This document shows positions 32,952-41,219 of a stretch of DNA of 64,000 nt, one piece after another; within the stretch, counting starts at the first letter, position 1, and the number at the start of each line of letters is the position of its first letter. This stretch comes from Peptoniphilus_A genitalis (lineage in GTDB: Bacteria; Bacillota; Clostridia; Tissierellales; Peptoniphilaceae). The stretch lies in assembly GCF_949769225.1 (NCBI RefSeq), contig NZ_CATKPB010000001.1; one strand, given 5' to 3'. The position numbers were made by a program, and so were the translations under genes. Below the pieces are notes generated by a model. It was not told the DNA's origin. It saw nothing but the letters and a program-made list of their open reading frames with translations, and ran no database searches.

Positions 32952-33536
32952 TCAAACCCTTTTTTCAATAACTTTATCGATTAAACCATAATCTTTTGCT
33001 TCTTGAGAATTTAACCAATAGTCCCTGTCAGTATCTTTTTCGATTTTTTCTAGGTCTTGACCAGTTCTTTCTGCAAGAATTTCATTTAACTTATGTCTAA
33101 TTTTTAAAATCTTTTCTGCATTAATTTGGATGTCACTTGCTTGACCTTGTGCTCCACCAGATGGTTGGTGAATCATAATGTCAGAATTTGGAAGAGCAAA
33201 TCTCTTACCCTTAGCACCAGATGCAAGTAAAAATGCACCCATTGATGCTGCCATCCCAATGCAGATTGTTGACACGTCTGGCTTTATATAGTTCATAGTG
33301 TCGTAAATTGCAAAGCCTGCACTTACAGATCCACCAGGTGAATTAATATAAAGTTGAATGTCCTTGTTTGGGTCCTCAGCTTCTAAGAACAAAAGTTGGG
33401 CAACAATTAGATCTGCCATGGTGTCATTTACTTCTCCACTAAGAAAGATAATTCTATCCTTTAAAAGTCTTGAGTAAATGTCGTAAGATCTTTCGCCCCT
33501 ATTAGTTTGTTCTACTACCATTGGCACTAGTGCCAT
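32952..33536 (-). CDS. clpP: ClpP protease subunit
   Basis: The 194-residue serine protease forms the tetradecameric chamber used with ClpX. The catalytic triad residues are Ser98 (GMAASMG), His123 (MIHQPSGG) and an Asp near 172 (TDRDYW). The oxyanion glycine motif YINSPGGSV is present. It starts 16 bases after tig, in the same transcript. Confidence 0.95.
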   Translation of the reverse strand: MALVPMVVEQTNRGERSYDIYSRLLKDRIIFLSGEVNDTMADLIVAQLLFLEAEDPNKDIQLYINSPGGSVSAGFAIYDTMNYIKPDVSTICIGMAASMGAFLLASGAKGKRFALPNSDIMIHQPSGGAQGQASDIQINAEKILKIRHKLNEILAERTGQDLEKIEKDTDRDYWLNSQEAKDYGLIDKVIEKRV

Positions 33537-33552
33537 TTAATCACATCCTTGA

Positions 33553-34902
33553 TTATTTATCTTCTTTTACTTCTTCTATATCTTCTTTTGTAATTTCCTT
33601 TGGCTCAACAAATTTTGCCTTTTCAACAAGAGTTTCAATAGCTTTTCTCTTTTCAAGGTCATCTCTTACAACGTCCTTGTTGTCGTTAAGCATATATTCT
33701 CTCATTTTTTCCATGTGGTCTTTGTCGTCCTTGAAGTATTCTTCAACAACCTTGTTTACTTCTTCTTCAATTTCTTCATCAGTGATTTCAATTTCCATTG
33801 CCTTAACAAGAGCTTCTAGGGCAAGGTCATTTTTAACAGTCTTTTCTGCTTCAGGTCTCATAGTCTTCTTGAAGTCGTCAAGACTTTGACCAATCATCTT
33901 GATGTAGTCTTCAAAGCTAATGCCTTGAGCTCTTAGACTTTGGTCATAGTTTCTAATCATGTCATCGATTTGAGAGTTAATCATTCCTTCAGGAATGTCA
34001 GCTTCAATCATTTCACCAATTTTATCAATAGCTCTTCTTTGTTTTTCCATTTCAGAAGTTGTCTTGAATTCTTCTTCTTTTTTCTTTCTTAGGTCAGCCT
34101 TGAATTCATCAAGAGTGTCGAATTCAGAGATGTCTTTTACGAATTCATCATCAAGTTCTGGAAGTTCTTCATAAGAAATAGAATTTAATTTGATTTCAAA
34201 TTTAGCGTCTTTGCCAGCAAGATCTTTTTGGTGGTAATCTTCTGGGAACTTAACAGTGATGTCAAATTCTTCGCCAATCTTGTGTCCAATTAATTGTTCT
34301 TCAAAGCCTGGGATGAATGTGTTTGAACCAATCTTTAGGTCTTGGCTTTCAGCTTCTCCACCTTCGAAGTACTTTCCATCAACAGAACCCTTGAAGTCGA
34401 TGTTTACAGTGTCTCCATCTTCTACAGCTCTGTCGTCAACATTGATAATTCTTGCGTTCATTGCTCTTTGGTTTTCAACTTCAGAGTCAATAAGTTCGTC
34501 AGTTACTTCAATAGTTGGGTCTTCGATTTCAATTCCTTCGTAGTCTTTTAATTCAACTTCTGGTTTAACATCAACAGAAACTTTGATAACAAGGTCTTCA
34601 GCCTTTTCAATGCTTTCTTCGTCAATGTCAATGTTTGGTTGGTCAACTACCTTAAGATCTAATTCTTTAACAGCTTTTTCATATTCTTGTGGAAGAAGTT
34701 CGTTGATAGCATCTTCAAAGAATACGTCCTTGCCGTACATGTTTTCGATCATCTTCATAGGAACATGACCCTTTCTGAATCCAGGAATTTGGAAGTGTTT
34801 TTTGTTTTTCTTGTACACTTCGTTTTCAGCTTTCTTTATATCTTCTCTTTTTAAAACAATGTCAAAAAAGACAGTGTTATTTTCTTTCTTATTAATTTCC
34901 AT
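33553..34902 (-). CDS. tig: Trigger factor
   Basis: The 449-residue ribosome-associated chaperone has the N-terminal ribosome-binding signature (GFRKGHVPMKMIE), a central FKBP-type prolyl isomerase (VEDGDTVNIDFKGS) and a helical C-terminal cradle. An acidic KEDIEEVKEDK tail ends it. The ATG at 34,902 follows GAGGAGG; an upstream in-frame ATG would add eleven residues unlike the family. It is the first gene of the quality-control operon behind the promoter at 34,944. Confidence 0.94.
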   Translation of the reverse strand: MEINKKENNTVFFDIVLKREDIKKAENEVYKKNKKHFQIPGFRKGHVPMKMIENMYGKDVFFEDAINELLPQEYEKAVKELDLKVVDQPNIDIDEESIEKAEDLVIKVSVDVKPEVELKDYEGIEIEDPTIEVTDELIDSEVENQRAMNARIINVDDRAVEDGDTVNIDFKGSVDGKYFEGGEAESQDLKIGSNTFIPGFEEQLIGHKIGEEFDITVKFPEDYHQKDLAGKDAKFEIKLNSISYEELPELDDEFVKDISEFDTLDEFKADLRKKKEEEFKTTSEMEKQRRAIDKIGEMIEADIPEGMINSQIDDMIRNYDQSLRAQGISFEDYIKMIGQSLDDFKKTMRPEAEKTVKNDLALEALVKAMEIEITDEEIEEEVNKVVEEYFKDDKDHMEKMREYMLNDNKDVVRDDLEKRKAIETLVEKAKFVEPKEITKEDIEEVKEDK

Positions 34903-34943
34903 TTCAATTGCCTCCTCGCTTCTCGCGTTTTTCACATCTCTAT

Positions 34944-34952
34944 ATTATAACA
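34944..34952 (-). promoter_or_regulatory. Extended -10 promoter for tig-clpP-clpX
   Basis: The reverse strand reads TGTTATAAT about 40 bases before tig, without a convincing -35. No CIRCE or CtsR box is evident beside it. Confidence 0.5.
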
Positions 34953-34972
34953 TAAGTTATTTTAAAAACCTA

Positions 34973-35194
34973 TTAAATACCTCTGTCCTTTAGTATCTTT
35001 GAAAGAATTTCCATCTCTTCATCATTAAGAGTTACACCCTTGGACATCTTTTGGTGGTCAGGGTCCCATTCTCTCAAGTCATACTTAGCTGGTCTATCGT
35101 TAAAAGAAACCTTGTTAAGTTCCTTAGTCCAGCCTTTAGCACTTTCAGATAAAGTTCCCAAGTGTTCAGTAATTTCAAATTTAAAATCGCTCAT
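34973..35194 (-). CDS. ydbC: YdbC-like PC4-domain single-strand DNA-binding protein
   Basis: The 73-residue protein matches the YdbC/PC4 fold: FKFEITEHLGTLSES, GWTKELNKVSFN, KYDLREWDPDHQKM and a final helix. Family members bind single-stranded DNA as dimers and resemble the eukaryotic coactivator PC4. The start is one base from the proS stop, so the two are co-transcribed. The role in the cell is not defined. Confidence 0.85.
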   Translation of the reverse strand: MSDFKFEITEHLGTLSESAKGWTKELNKVSFNDRPAKYDLREWDPDHQKMSKGVTLNDEEMEILSKILKDRGI

Positions 35195-35195
35195 C

Positions 35196-36899
35196 TTATC
35201 TAACCTTTTCTACTTCACTTAAAATGTTTTTGATTGCCTCATCAGCAGAAATTTCAGAATTTTCCATTTCTCTTCTTGTAGAATACTCAACAATAGATTC
35301 TCCTGACTTCTTGCCGCAAGTAATTCTTAGTGGAATACCAATAAGGTCCCTATCCTTAAACTTAACTCCAGGTCTTTCCTTCCTATCATCAAGTAGGACT
35401 TCGACACCCTTAGCTTCAAGTTCCTTGTAAATTTTTTCTCCAAGAGCAACTTGTTCTTCGTCCTTAGTGTTTACTATAGTAACAATTGCTTCATAAGGTG
35501 CCACAGATATTGGCCAGATGATTCCATTGTCATCGTGGTTTTGCTCAATAACAGCTGTAACAGATCTTGTTACACCAACACCATAAGAACCCATGTAGAA
35601 ATAATTTGCCTTGCCATTTTCATCAAGGTAAGTTGCATTTAGCGCTTCCGAATACTTAGTACCCAATTTAAAGATGTTACCAACCTCAATACCTCTTGCA
35701 AACTTATAGACTTCATCAGTTCCAGGAACCTTGTCGCCCTCAGCTACAAGAAGAAGGTCATCAACAACTTCGCCTTCAAAGTCACGACCGTAGTTTGCAT
35801 TGATGTAGTGGTATTCACTTTCGTTAGCACCAACAACAAGGTTGTCCATCTCAGTAATTCTCTTGTCAAAAATCATCCTAACATCAAGACCAAGAGGACC
35901 AGTGTAGCCTGGTTTAGACTTAATAGCTTCGATTTCACTATCTTCCATCATCCTAATGTCATGTTCGGCAGTACCAGTATAAGCAACAAGCTTGGCAAGA
36001 TTAAGTTCCCTATCTCCAGGAATAAAGACAAGAGCAGGTTCATCGCCTAGCATTAAATCAATCGCCTTGGCACACTTCTTTGGGTCAACCTTTAAGAAGT
36101 TAGCAACCTCTTCAATAGTGCTGGCATTTGGAGTGTGAACTTTTTCTAGTTCCTTCTTGTCTTCAGCTTGAGGAAGAATATACTCAACAGGAGCCTTCTC
36201 TTCAGTAGCACCAAACTTGCCAGACTCAGAATAAACAATTACACCTTCGCCAGTTTCAGAAAGGGCAATGAACTCGTGAGAACCAGTACCACCCATGGCA
36301 CCATTGTCGCCCTCAACAATCTTATAATCAAGCTCAAGTCTGTCAAAAATCTTTTCATAAGCTTCATACATATTCATGTAAGCAGTGTGAAGAGTTTCTG
36401 GTGAAGTGTCAAAAGTGTAGGCATCCTTCATAGAGAATTCTCTCGCCCTATTAATACCAAATCTCGGTCTCTTTTCGTCCCTGTACTTAGTTTGGATTTG
36501 GTAAAGATTAAGAGGAAGGTCCTTGTAAGACTTAACCTCATCCCTAATAAGAGTCGTAAAATATTCCTCAGCAGTAGGTCCAAGACAGAACTCCCTATCA
36601 TTCCTGTCTCTTAACTTAAACATCTCTGGTCCAAACTTTTCCCATCTACCAGACTCTTTCCAAATCTCAGCAGGTTGGATGGCAGACATTAAAATCTCCA
36701 TAGCACCAGCCTTATCCATCTCATCACGAACAATATTTTCAATTTTTCTAATAGATCTATAGCCAAGTGGCAAGTATGTATAGACACCACTAGCAGATTT
36801 CCTAATCATACCTGCCCTTAGAAGAAACTTGTGAGATGCAATCTCAGCATCTTGTGGATCCTCCCTAAGAGTTGGCATATACAGTTTTGATAATCTCAT
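35196..36899 (-). CDS. proS: Prolyl-tRNA synthetase (bacterial type with editing domain)
   Basis: The 567-residue class II synthetase charges tRNA-Pro. It has motif 2 (YRDEKRPRFGINRAREFSMKD), a YbaK-like editing insertion (about residues 235-385), motif 3 (GSYGVGVTR) and the anticodon-binding domain. No T-box leader is visible: only about 20 bases separate the -10 box from the start. Confidence 0.95.
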   Translation of the reverse strand: MRLSKLYMPTLREDPQDAEIASHKFLLRAGMIRKSASGVYTYLPLGYRSIRKIENIVRDEMDKAGAMEILMSAIQPAEIWKESGRWEKFGPEMFKLRDRNDREFCLGPTAEEYFTTLIRDEVKSYKDLPLNLYQIQTKYRDEKRPRFGINRAREFSMKDAYTFDTSPETLHTAYMNMYEAYEKIFDRLELDYKIVEGDNGAMGGTGSHEFIALSETGEGVIVYSESGKFGATEEKAPVEYILPQAEDKKELEKVHTPNASTIEEVANFLKVDPKKCAKAIDLMLGDEPALVFIPGDRELNLAKLVAYTGTAEHDIRMMEDSEIEAIKSKPGYTGPLGLDVRMIFDKRITEMDNLVVGANESEYHYINANYGRDFEGEVVDDLLLVAEGDKVPGTDEVYKFARGIEVGNIFKLGTKYSEALNATYLDENGKANYFYMGSYGVGVTRSVTAVIEQNHDDNGIIWPISVAPYEAIVTIVNTKDEEQVALGEKIYKELEAKGVEVLLDDRKERPGVKFKDRDLIGIPLRITCGKKSGESIVEYSTRREMENSEISADEAIKNILSEVEKVR

Positions 36900-36919
36900 A
36901 TTACCTCCATAATAAAAGT

Positions 36920-36948
36920 ATTATAATAAATAAAATAATATTCTACAA
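36920..36948 (-). promoter_or_regulatory. Promoter of proS-ydbC
   Basis: TTGTAG (36,943-36,948), a 17-base spacer and TATAAT (36,920-36,925) lie just before the GGAGG and ATG on the reverse strand. Confidence 0.7.
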
Positions 36949-36989
36949 GTTTTTAGGTAAAATCTCATAGCACGCTGTTTTTATTATAC

Positions 36990-37225
36990 TATAAAGACCC
37001 TAAGACTTCACAAAATTGTTAGATTTAATTAGAAGACTTTGCAAGTTTTCTTCTATTAATATTTAAATAATTTTTGTCTTGTATTATATAACGACCTTGT
37101 AAAATTTATTACTTAATAAGTTTTAATGACTTTATAAAAATTTATAACTTCACAAAAGTCTATCGCTTCATGATTTTTAATGACTTCGTAAGAATTTTTT
37201 ACTTTATAATTTTTAATAGAATTCT
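36990..37225. repeat. Degenerate 18-bp tandem repeat, array B
   Basis: Eight or more imperfect units fill the spacer upstream of the proS promoter. Examples are TTTTAATGACTTTATAAA, TTTATAACTTCACAAA and TTTTAATGACTTCGTAAG, on the forward strand. The core is the same as in arrays A and C. The rest of the 36,900-37,437 spacer holds the promoter on its left and a terminator on its right; no gene is seen. Confidence 0.65.
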
Positions 37226-37322
37226 TCGACTCATCAAGTATATGTTTCAGAAGAGGTGTATTTTTAATCTTAAGGACTTAGATTGAAGTTAAAAATTAAA
37301 AACAATTAAAAAAATAAAATAC

Positions 37323-37355
37323 CTAACCCAAAATAATTTTAGGTTAGGCATATTT
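37323..37355 (-). terminator. Long palindromic terminator in the proS upstream spacer
   Basis: CCTAACC and GGTTAGG flank AAAAT/ATTTT segments (37,323-37,348), and T-rich sequence follows on both strands. It can end the leftward two-gene unit at 37,438-37,801. Confidence 0.65.
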
Positions 37356-37437
37356 TTTAGAACACATTTTGACTTCTTTAAATAAAATATTTTTAATCTT
37401 GGTCTTCTTTGTAGAAAGTTCTGCAAACGAGAACCAA

Positions 37438-37632
37438 TTAATCACTTAACAATTCTTTTTCCTTTTCTTCTATAATCTTTTTTAATTCCTTTAAATCTTC
37501 AAGAGTTGCATGCTCTCTAATATATAGAACAGCTTTACTTCTGTACCCTTGCACTCTCAGTCTGTCCTTATGAATTCTCTTATACTCCCTATTTTTAGCT
37601 AATTGCTCAGGACTAGTTTTAAACTCTTTCAT
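37438..37632 (-). CDS. Small phage-like charged protein
   Basis: The 64-residue protein starts MKEFKTSPEQLAKNREYKRIHKD and ends in an acidic/basic helix (LEDLKELKKIIEEKEKELL). The SPEQL.KNREY opening is common in small phage-associated DNA-binding or accessory proteins, but no function is assigned. The ATG at 37,632 lies in the last codons of the gene before it, with GGGGGC upstream, so translation is coupled. The longer frame from 37,755 is mostly a shadow of that other gene. Confidence 0.6.
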   Translation of the reverse strand: MKEFKTSPEQLAKNREYKRIHKDRLRVQGYRSKAVLYIREHATLEDLKELKKIIEEKEKELLSD

Positions 37633-37801
37633 TACCATTGCCCCCTTCATCAACAACTTCAAAAAGCTCAGGAGGATACAAATAATCCTCCCCTTCTTCA
37701 TCAACAATCCTGTACCAAGTCTTTTCAATACTAATAACATCATAGACCTTCCCATTAATCATATAGACAGGATCAGTTTCGCCAATAAATTTCACTTTCA
37801 T
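37619..37801 (-). CDS. Small conserved protein (phage-type, WYRIVDE motif)
   Basis: The 60-residue protein has the pattern MKVKFIGETDPVYMINGKVYDVISIEK, then WYRIVDEEGEDYLYPPELFEV. That pattern recurs in small proteins of Firmicute phages and genomes, probably an SH3-like barrel. Function is unknown. It overlaps the next gene by 14 bases. The pair may be a remnant of integrated phage DNA, though no other phage gene is near. Confidence 0.65.
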   Translation of the reverse strand: MKVKFIGETDPVYMINGKVYDVISIEKTWYRIVDEEGEDYLYPPELFEVVDEGGNGNERV

Positions 37802-37893
37802 AATAATAACCTTATATTTTTATCTCAATACACTTACAGTTTAAGTTTGCGACTAGTATTTTTTATAATTCTTTAACTTTGAATTGATAAATT

Positions 37894-38832
37894 TTAGTAA
37901 CCCTTGTCGAAGTCTACTATATTTTTGAAGTCGCCGGCATTCTTCAAGGCTTTGAGGTTTTGGTAGGCTGTGGCAAATTGTCTTGCTCCCAAGTCTTCGC
38001 AGGCGAAGGAGATGTGTGGATAGATGTAGACATTTTCTAATTCCCAAAGTTCTGAATATTTGCTTAGGGGTTCTTCTTCGAAGACGTCTAGGGCTGCCCC
38101 TCTTACCTTACCTGATTTTATTGCATCAACTAGGGCTGCCTCATCTATTGTTGAACCTCTTGAGATGTTTACAACCACCACTCCATCTTTTAATCTTTTA
38201 AATCTATCTGCATTTAGAATGCGGTGGGTCTTTTCTGTTTCAGGAAGACACATGATTAGGTAGTCCATCTCTGGCAAAATCCTGTCAAGTTCTTCTAGTG
38301 AATAGACATTGTCAAAGGGCTCAACCTTCCTGCCACTTGTGTTGAATCCATTTAATTCTATTTCGAAGCCCTTGAGTCTTTTTGCTCCTGCTACTGCTAT
38401 GGTTCCTGTCCCCATAAAGAGGGCTTTCTTGCCATAGAGGTTGTAGGCGAAGGACCTCTTCTTCCAAAGTTTTTCTTTTTGATTTTCTATGTTTCTTCTG
38501 TCGTCTTTATTTATTTGTAGGAGTCCGTAGACTATCCACTCTGCTATGGGGTCGTCGTAGGCTCCGTTGTTGTTGGACAGGGTTATTTCTTTTTCCTTGA
38601 TGTAGTCTAGGTCAAGGAAGTCTATGCCAACTGAGGTTAAAAATATATATTTTAAATTTTTGTGGTCCTTGTAGTTTATCTTTTTCAAGTCTATGGCGCC
38701 GATTAAAATATCTTCGCCGTAGTCAGACTTTTCGTTGGGATTTTTTTCATCGTAACTTAGGACTTGGTAGCCTAGTTTTTCTATTCTCTCTCCGTATTTT
38801 CTCGCTAAGCCATGACCCATTAAAACTTTCAT
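37894..38832 (-). CDS. D-isomer-specific 2-hydroxyacid dehydrogenase
   Basis: The 312-residue NAD-dependent oxidoreductase has a Rossmann domain with GTGTIAVAGA, then NISRG, ALDVFEEEPL and the catalytic His in YPHISFAC. The N-terminal catalytic domain is short and divergent. Related enzymes reduce 2-keto acids or act as phosphoglycerate dehydrogenase; the substrate cannot be read from sequence. GGAGG precedes the ATG. It is monocistronic and divergent from the zinc-ribbon/SH3 gene. Confidence 0.85.
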   Translation of the reverse strand: MKVLMGHGLARKYGERIEKLGYQVLSYDEKNPNEKSDYGEDILIGAIDLKKINYKDHKNLKYIFLTSVGIDFLDLDYIKEKEITLSNNNGAYDDPIAEWIVYGLLQINKDDRRNIENQKEKLWKKRSFAYNLYGKKALFMGTGTIAVAGAKRLKGFEIELNGFNTSGRKVEPFDNVYSLEELDRILPEMDYLIMCLPETEKTHRILNADRFKRLKDGVVVVNISRGSTIDEAALVDAIKSGKVRGAALDVFEEEPLSKYSELWELENVYIYPHISFACEDLGARQFATAYQNLKALKNAGDFKNIVDFDKGY

Positions 38833-38986
38833 TTTTTACCTCCATTTATATAAAAATTCTCTTTATTGTGTTAATTCGTATTCTAATTAAATTATAGGAC
38901 ATGGGAGAATTTTAGTAAATAGGCGGCTTATTGTAAAAGTTTTTTAAATATAATATAATTTATTTGATAAATTGAAAGGAGTCTTT

Positions 38987-40543
38987 ATGAGTTTTTTTAG
39001 AACCCTACCCACAAAGCTTAGCTTTAATACAAGTGAAAAAATTCAAATAGCAAATGCAGAGCTAACATCTGGTGACTTTGCCCTAGCAATTGACGTGTTA
39101 AATGCCCAAGACTCTTTTGTCACTAACATTGAATTTGCTGTTAAGTTCAAGTCCATTGAAAGGTCATACCTCTTTAATGGTCGTGAATTTTATTTTCAGC
39201 AGGCTGTTAATATTGCACCCTTCACTCGTTACTTCTTAGATCCCTTTATCTTGGACGAGAGATTTCACGAGGCAAGGGCCATTGATATTTATATTTCAAA
39301 ATACACTGCTGACGGAAAAAATATTACTTGTGGGGACAAAAAATTTGAAATTAATCTCCCTGTTATTCCTGAAAAGAAAAGGGCCCAAATAAAGGAAACT
39401 CTTGGCGATGGAATCAAAACCTACGGCGAAAACCAAATGGATTTTTGGCGTTGTGCCTGCGGCTTTATAAATGAAAATGAGACTAGCGAGTGTGAGTTTT
39501 GCGGCAGAAACAAGAGCTTTGTCTTAAATAACCTCACAGAGGCCTTGATAAATTCTAAAATTTTAAATGTTATAGAAAACACAAGGACCACTGATGGGAT
39601 AAATTTAAAAACTCTTGAGACCCACTTGACTCAAACCAATCTTTCCAAGATTGCTCCAACTACAGAGAGTCTAAAGTTTAACAGGACCAATGAAGAAGCA
39701 CCAAAAAAACCAAGGTCTATCCCTTGGAAAAAAATATTTTTTACCCTTGTCTTCCTCATCTTCTTGTCTATTGTCTCAATCTTCGCCTTGAACATAGTGA
39801 AGAAAGAAAGAAACGCAAGCAAGATTGAAGATGCCAGGGGTCTCGCCCTAAGTGGCAACTACCATCAGGCTCTTGAAATGTATAATTCTGCGACAAAGGA
39901 CAAGACAAGTCCAGAAATCTTAAATGAAATGGAAAAACTTAAAAAGCTTGTAGCATCAGATGAGTCCTTCCAAAGGGCTTCCAGTTATTTTGAAGAAGGC
40001 GACTACATCGACGCTGCCTATAATTATAAAAAGGTAATCCAAGAGGACGAAAAAAATTATAAGTCGGCACAAGACAAGCTTCTTTCCATAGAAAATATAA
40101 TCTTAAATGAAGTTAAATCATCCTATGCAACTAATAGGACTGATGCACTTTTACTTTTGAATTCCTATTTAAATGTGGCGCCCGAATCAGCTAAGGCGGC
40201 AAGGTTAAAAAGAGAAATTGAAAGCGCCAACAGTTTGCAAGGAGACGAAAACCAAAAAGAAAACTTTGAAAAAGAAGAAAGTGATAAGGATGCAGCAGAA
40301 ACTGCTAAAAAAGCTTCTGACCTCCTTCACACTTACAGGACTGTTGTAACTGAAAAGGCCAACCTGAGAGTCGAGCCAAGTGTTGACTCAGGCCTTGTTA
40401 AAATCCTTGAAAAGGGAACTGAGCTCTACGTTCTTGAGACAAAAATCGAACAAGGTCAAAGGATCTGGTGCCATGTTGAAGTTAAAAATGCAATTTCACA
40501 AGACACTATGAAGGGCTGGATCTCAAATAAAACTTTAAACTAA
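38987..40543 (+). CDS. Zinc-ribbon, single-TM, SH3-domain protein
   Basis: The 518-residue protein has a distinctive order. A beta-rich domain of about 140 residues comes first, then a four-cysteine zinc ribbon (WRCACGF, then CEFCGRN; about residues 150-172) and a disordered linker. One membrane helix (IFFTLVFLIFLSIVSIFAL, about 250) is followed by TPR-like helices (ALSGNYHQALEMYN) and a C-terminal bacterial SH3 domain (EKANLRVEPSVDSG). The SH3 and TPR parts should be outside and the ribbon inside. The ATG at 38,987 follows AAAGGAG. No specific family is recognised; it could link a cytoplasmic partner to the wall. Confidence 0.8.
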   Translation: MSFFRTLPTKLSFNTSEKIQIANAELTSGDFALAIDVLNAQDSFVTNIEFAVKFKSIERSYLFNGREFYFQQAVNIAPFTRYFLDPFILDERFHEARAIDIYISKYTADGKNITCGDKKFEINLPVIPEKKRAQIKETLGDGIKTYGENQMDFWRCACGFINENETSECEFCGRNKSFVLNNLTEALINSKILNVIENTRTTDGINLKTLETHLTQTNLSKIAPTTESLKFNRTNEEAPKKPRSIPWKKIFFTLVFLIFLSIVSIFALNIVKKERNASKIEDARGLALSGNYHQALEMYNSATKDKTSPEILNEMEKLKKLVASDESFQRASSYFEEGDYIDAAYNYKKVIQEDEKNYKSAQDKLLSIENIILNEVKSSYATNRTDALLLLNSYLNVAPESAKAARLKREIESANSLQGDENQKENFEKEESDKDAAETAKKASDLLHTYRTVVTEKANLRVEPSVDSGLVKILEKGTELYVLETKIEQGQRIWCHVEVKNAISQDTMKGWISNKTLN

Positions 40544-40544
40544 G

Positions 40545-40573
40545 AATCTCCACCTAGGCGTGGAGATTTTTTT
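40545..40573 (+). terminator. Terminator of the zinc-ribbon/SH3 gene
   Basis: AATCTCCA pairs with TGGAGATT, followed by seven T, directly after the stop. Confidence 0.9.
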
Positions 40574-40592
40574 ATATAAATTTCAAATTAAA

Positions 40593-40620
40593 TGAACCTT
40601 TTTAGTTCCTAAATAGTCTA
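40593..40620 (+). promoter_or_regulatory. Candidate ECF-type promoter of the sigma factor operon
   Basis: TGAACC (40,593-40,598), 17 bases and GTCTA (40,616-40,620) precede the sigma gene. The AAC and GTC cores with this spacing resemble ECF promoters, and no sigma-A boxes are found. Autoregulation is inferred. Confidence 0.5.
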
Positions 40621-40652
40621 ATAAGTAGATGCATCTAAGAGAGGAGGATAAA

Positions 40653-41219
40653 ATGAATCAAGAAATAAAATTTACAAAAGAAGATTTTGACAAATTAAAA
40701 ACTGGCGACAAAGATTCCTTTGACCTCCTTTACCAGGAATACTACTTAGTCTTATTTAGGACTGCCCTCTTGATCTTGGGCAAGAAGGAAGACGCGGAAG
40801 ATGTCCTCCAAGACACTTTTGTTTCTATTTACAATAATGTAAAAACTCTTTCTGATTTTGAAAAATTAAGGCCCTGGGTCTTTTCAATCTTAAAGAACAC
40901 TTCCTACACAAGATACAAGAAGAGGAAGAGGGAATTGCCCGATGAATTTGTCCTTGATAAGACTGAAGAAAGTCCAACCTATCTTGGAGAAGATGACTTT
41001 GCAGAAAGGTCTGAGATTCATGATGCCCTAATGAATTTAAAAGAAAAGGAAAGAGAAGTCCTAGTCCTATATTACTACAACGACTTTTCCATAGAAGAAA
41101 TCGCCAAGATTTGTAAGACCTTCCAGGGTACAGTGAAGTCAAGACTTTATAGGGCTCGCAAAAATTTGAAGAAAGAACTTTTAAAAACACAAGAAGAATA
41201 TGAAGGAGAGTTATTATGA
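40653..41219 (+). CDS. ECF-type RNA polymerase sigma factor
   Basis: The 188-residue protein has region 2 (FDLLYQEYYLVLFRTALLILGKKEDAEDVLQDTF) and region 4 (LKEKEREVLVLYYYNDFSIEEIAKI) with no region 3, as in group IV sigma factors. The ATG at 40,653 has AGGAGG seven bases upstream. It overlaps the next gene, a membrane protein, by four bases. That is the usual arrangement for a sigma factor and its anti-sigma partner. The inducing signal is unknown. Confidence 0.9.
   Translation: MNQEIKFTKEDFDKLKTGDKDSFDLLYQEYYLVLFRTALLILGKKEDAEDVLQDTFVSIYNNVKTLSDFEKLRPWVFSILKNTSYTRYKKRKRELPDEFVLDKTEESPTYLGEDDFAERSEIHDALMNLKEKEREVLVLYYYNDFSIEEIAKICKTFQGTVKSRLYRARKNLKKELLKTQEEYEGELL

Noticed and set aside
36900..36960. 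T-box leader for proS
   Set aside because: The promoter lies only about 20 bases before the start codon, leaving no room for a T-box; the longer spacer upstream is repeat array, not leader.
36990..37225. Attachment sites or insertion sequence remnants
   Set aside because: No transposase fragment, terminal inverted repeats or target duplication is visible; the DNA is explained by the repeat array.
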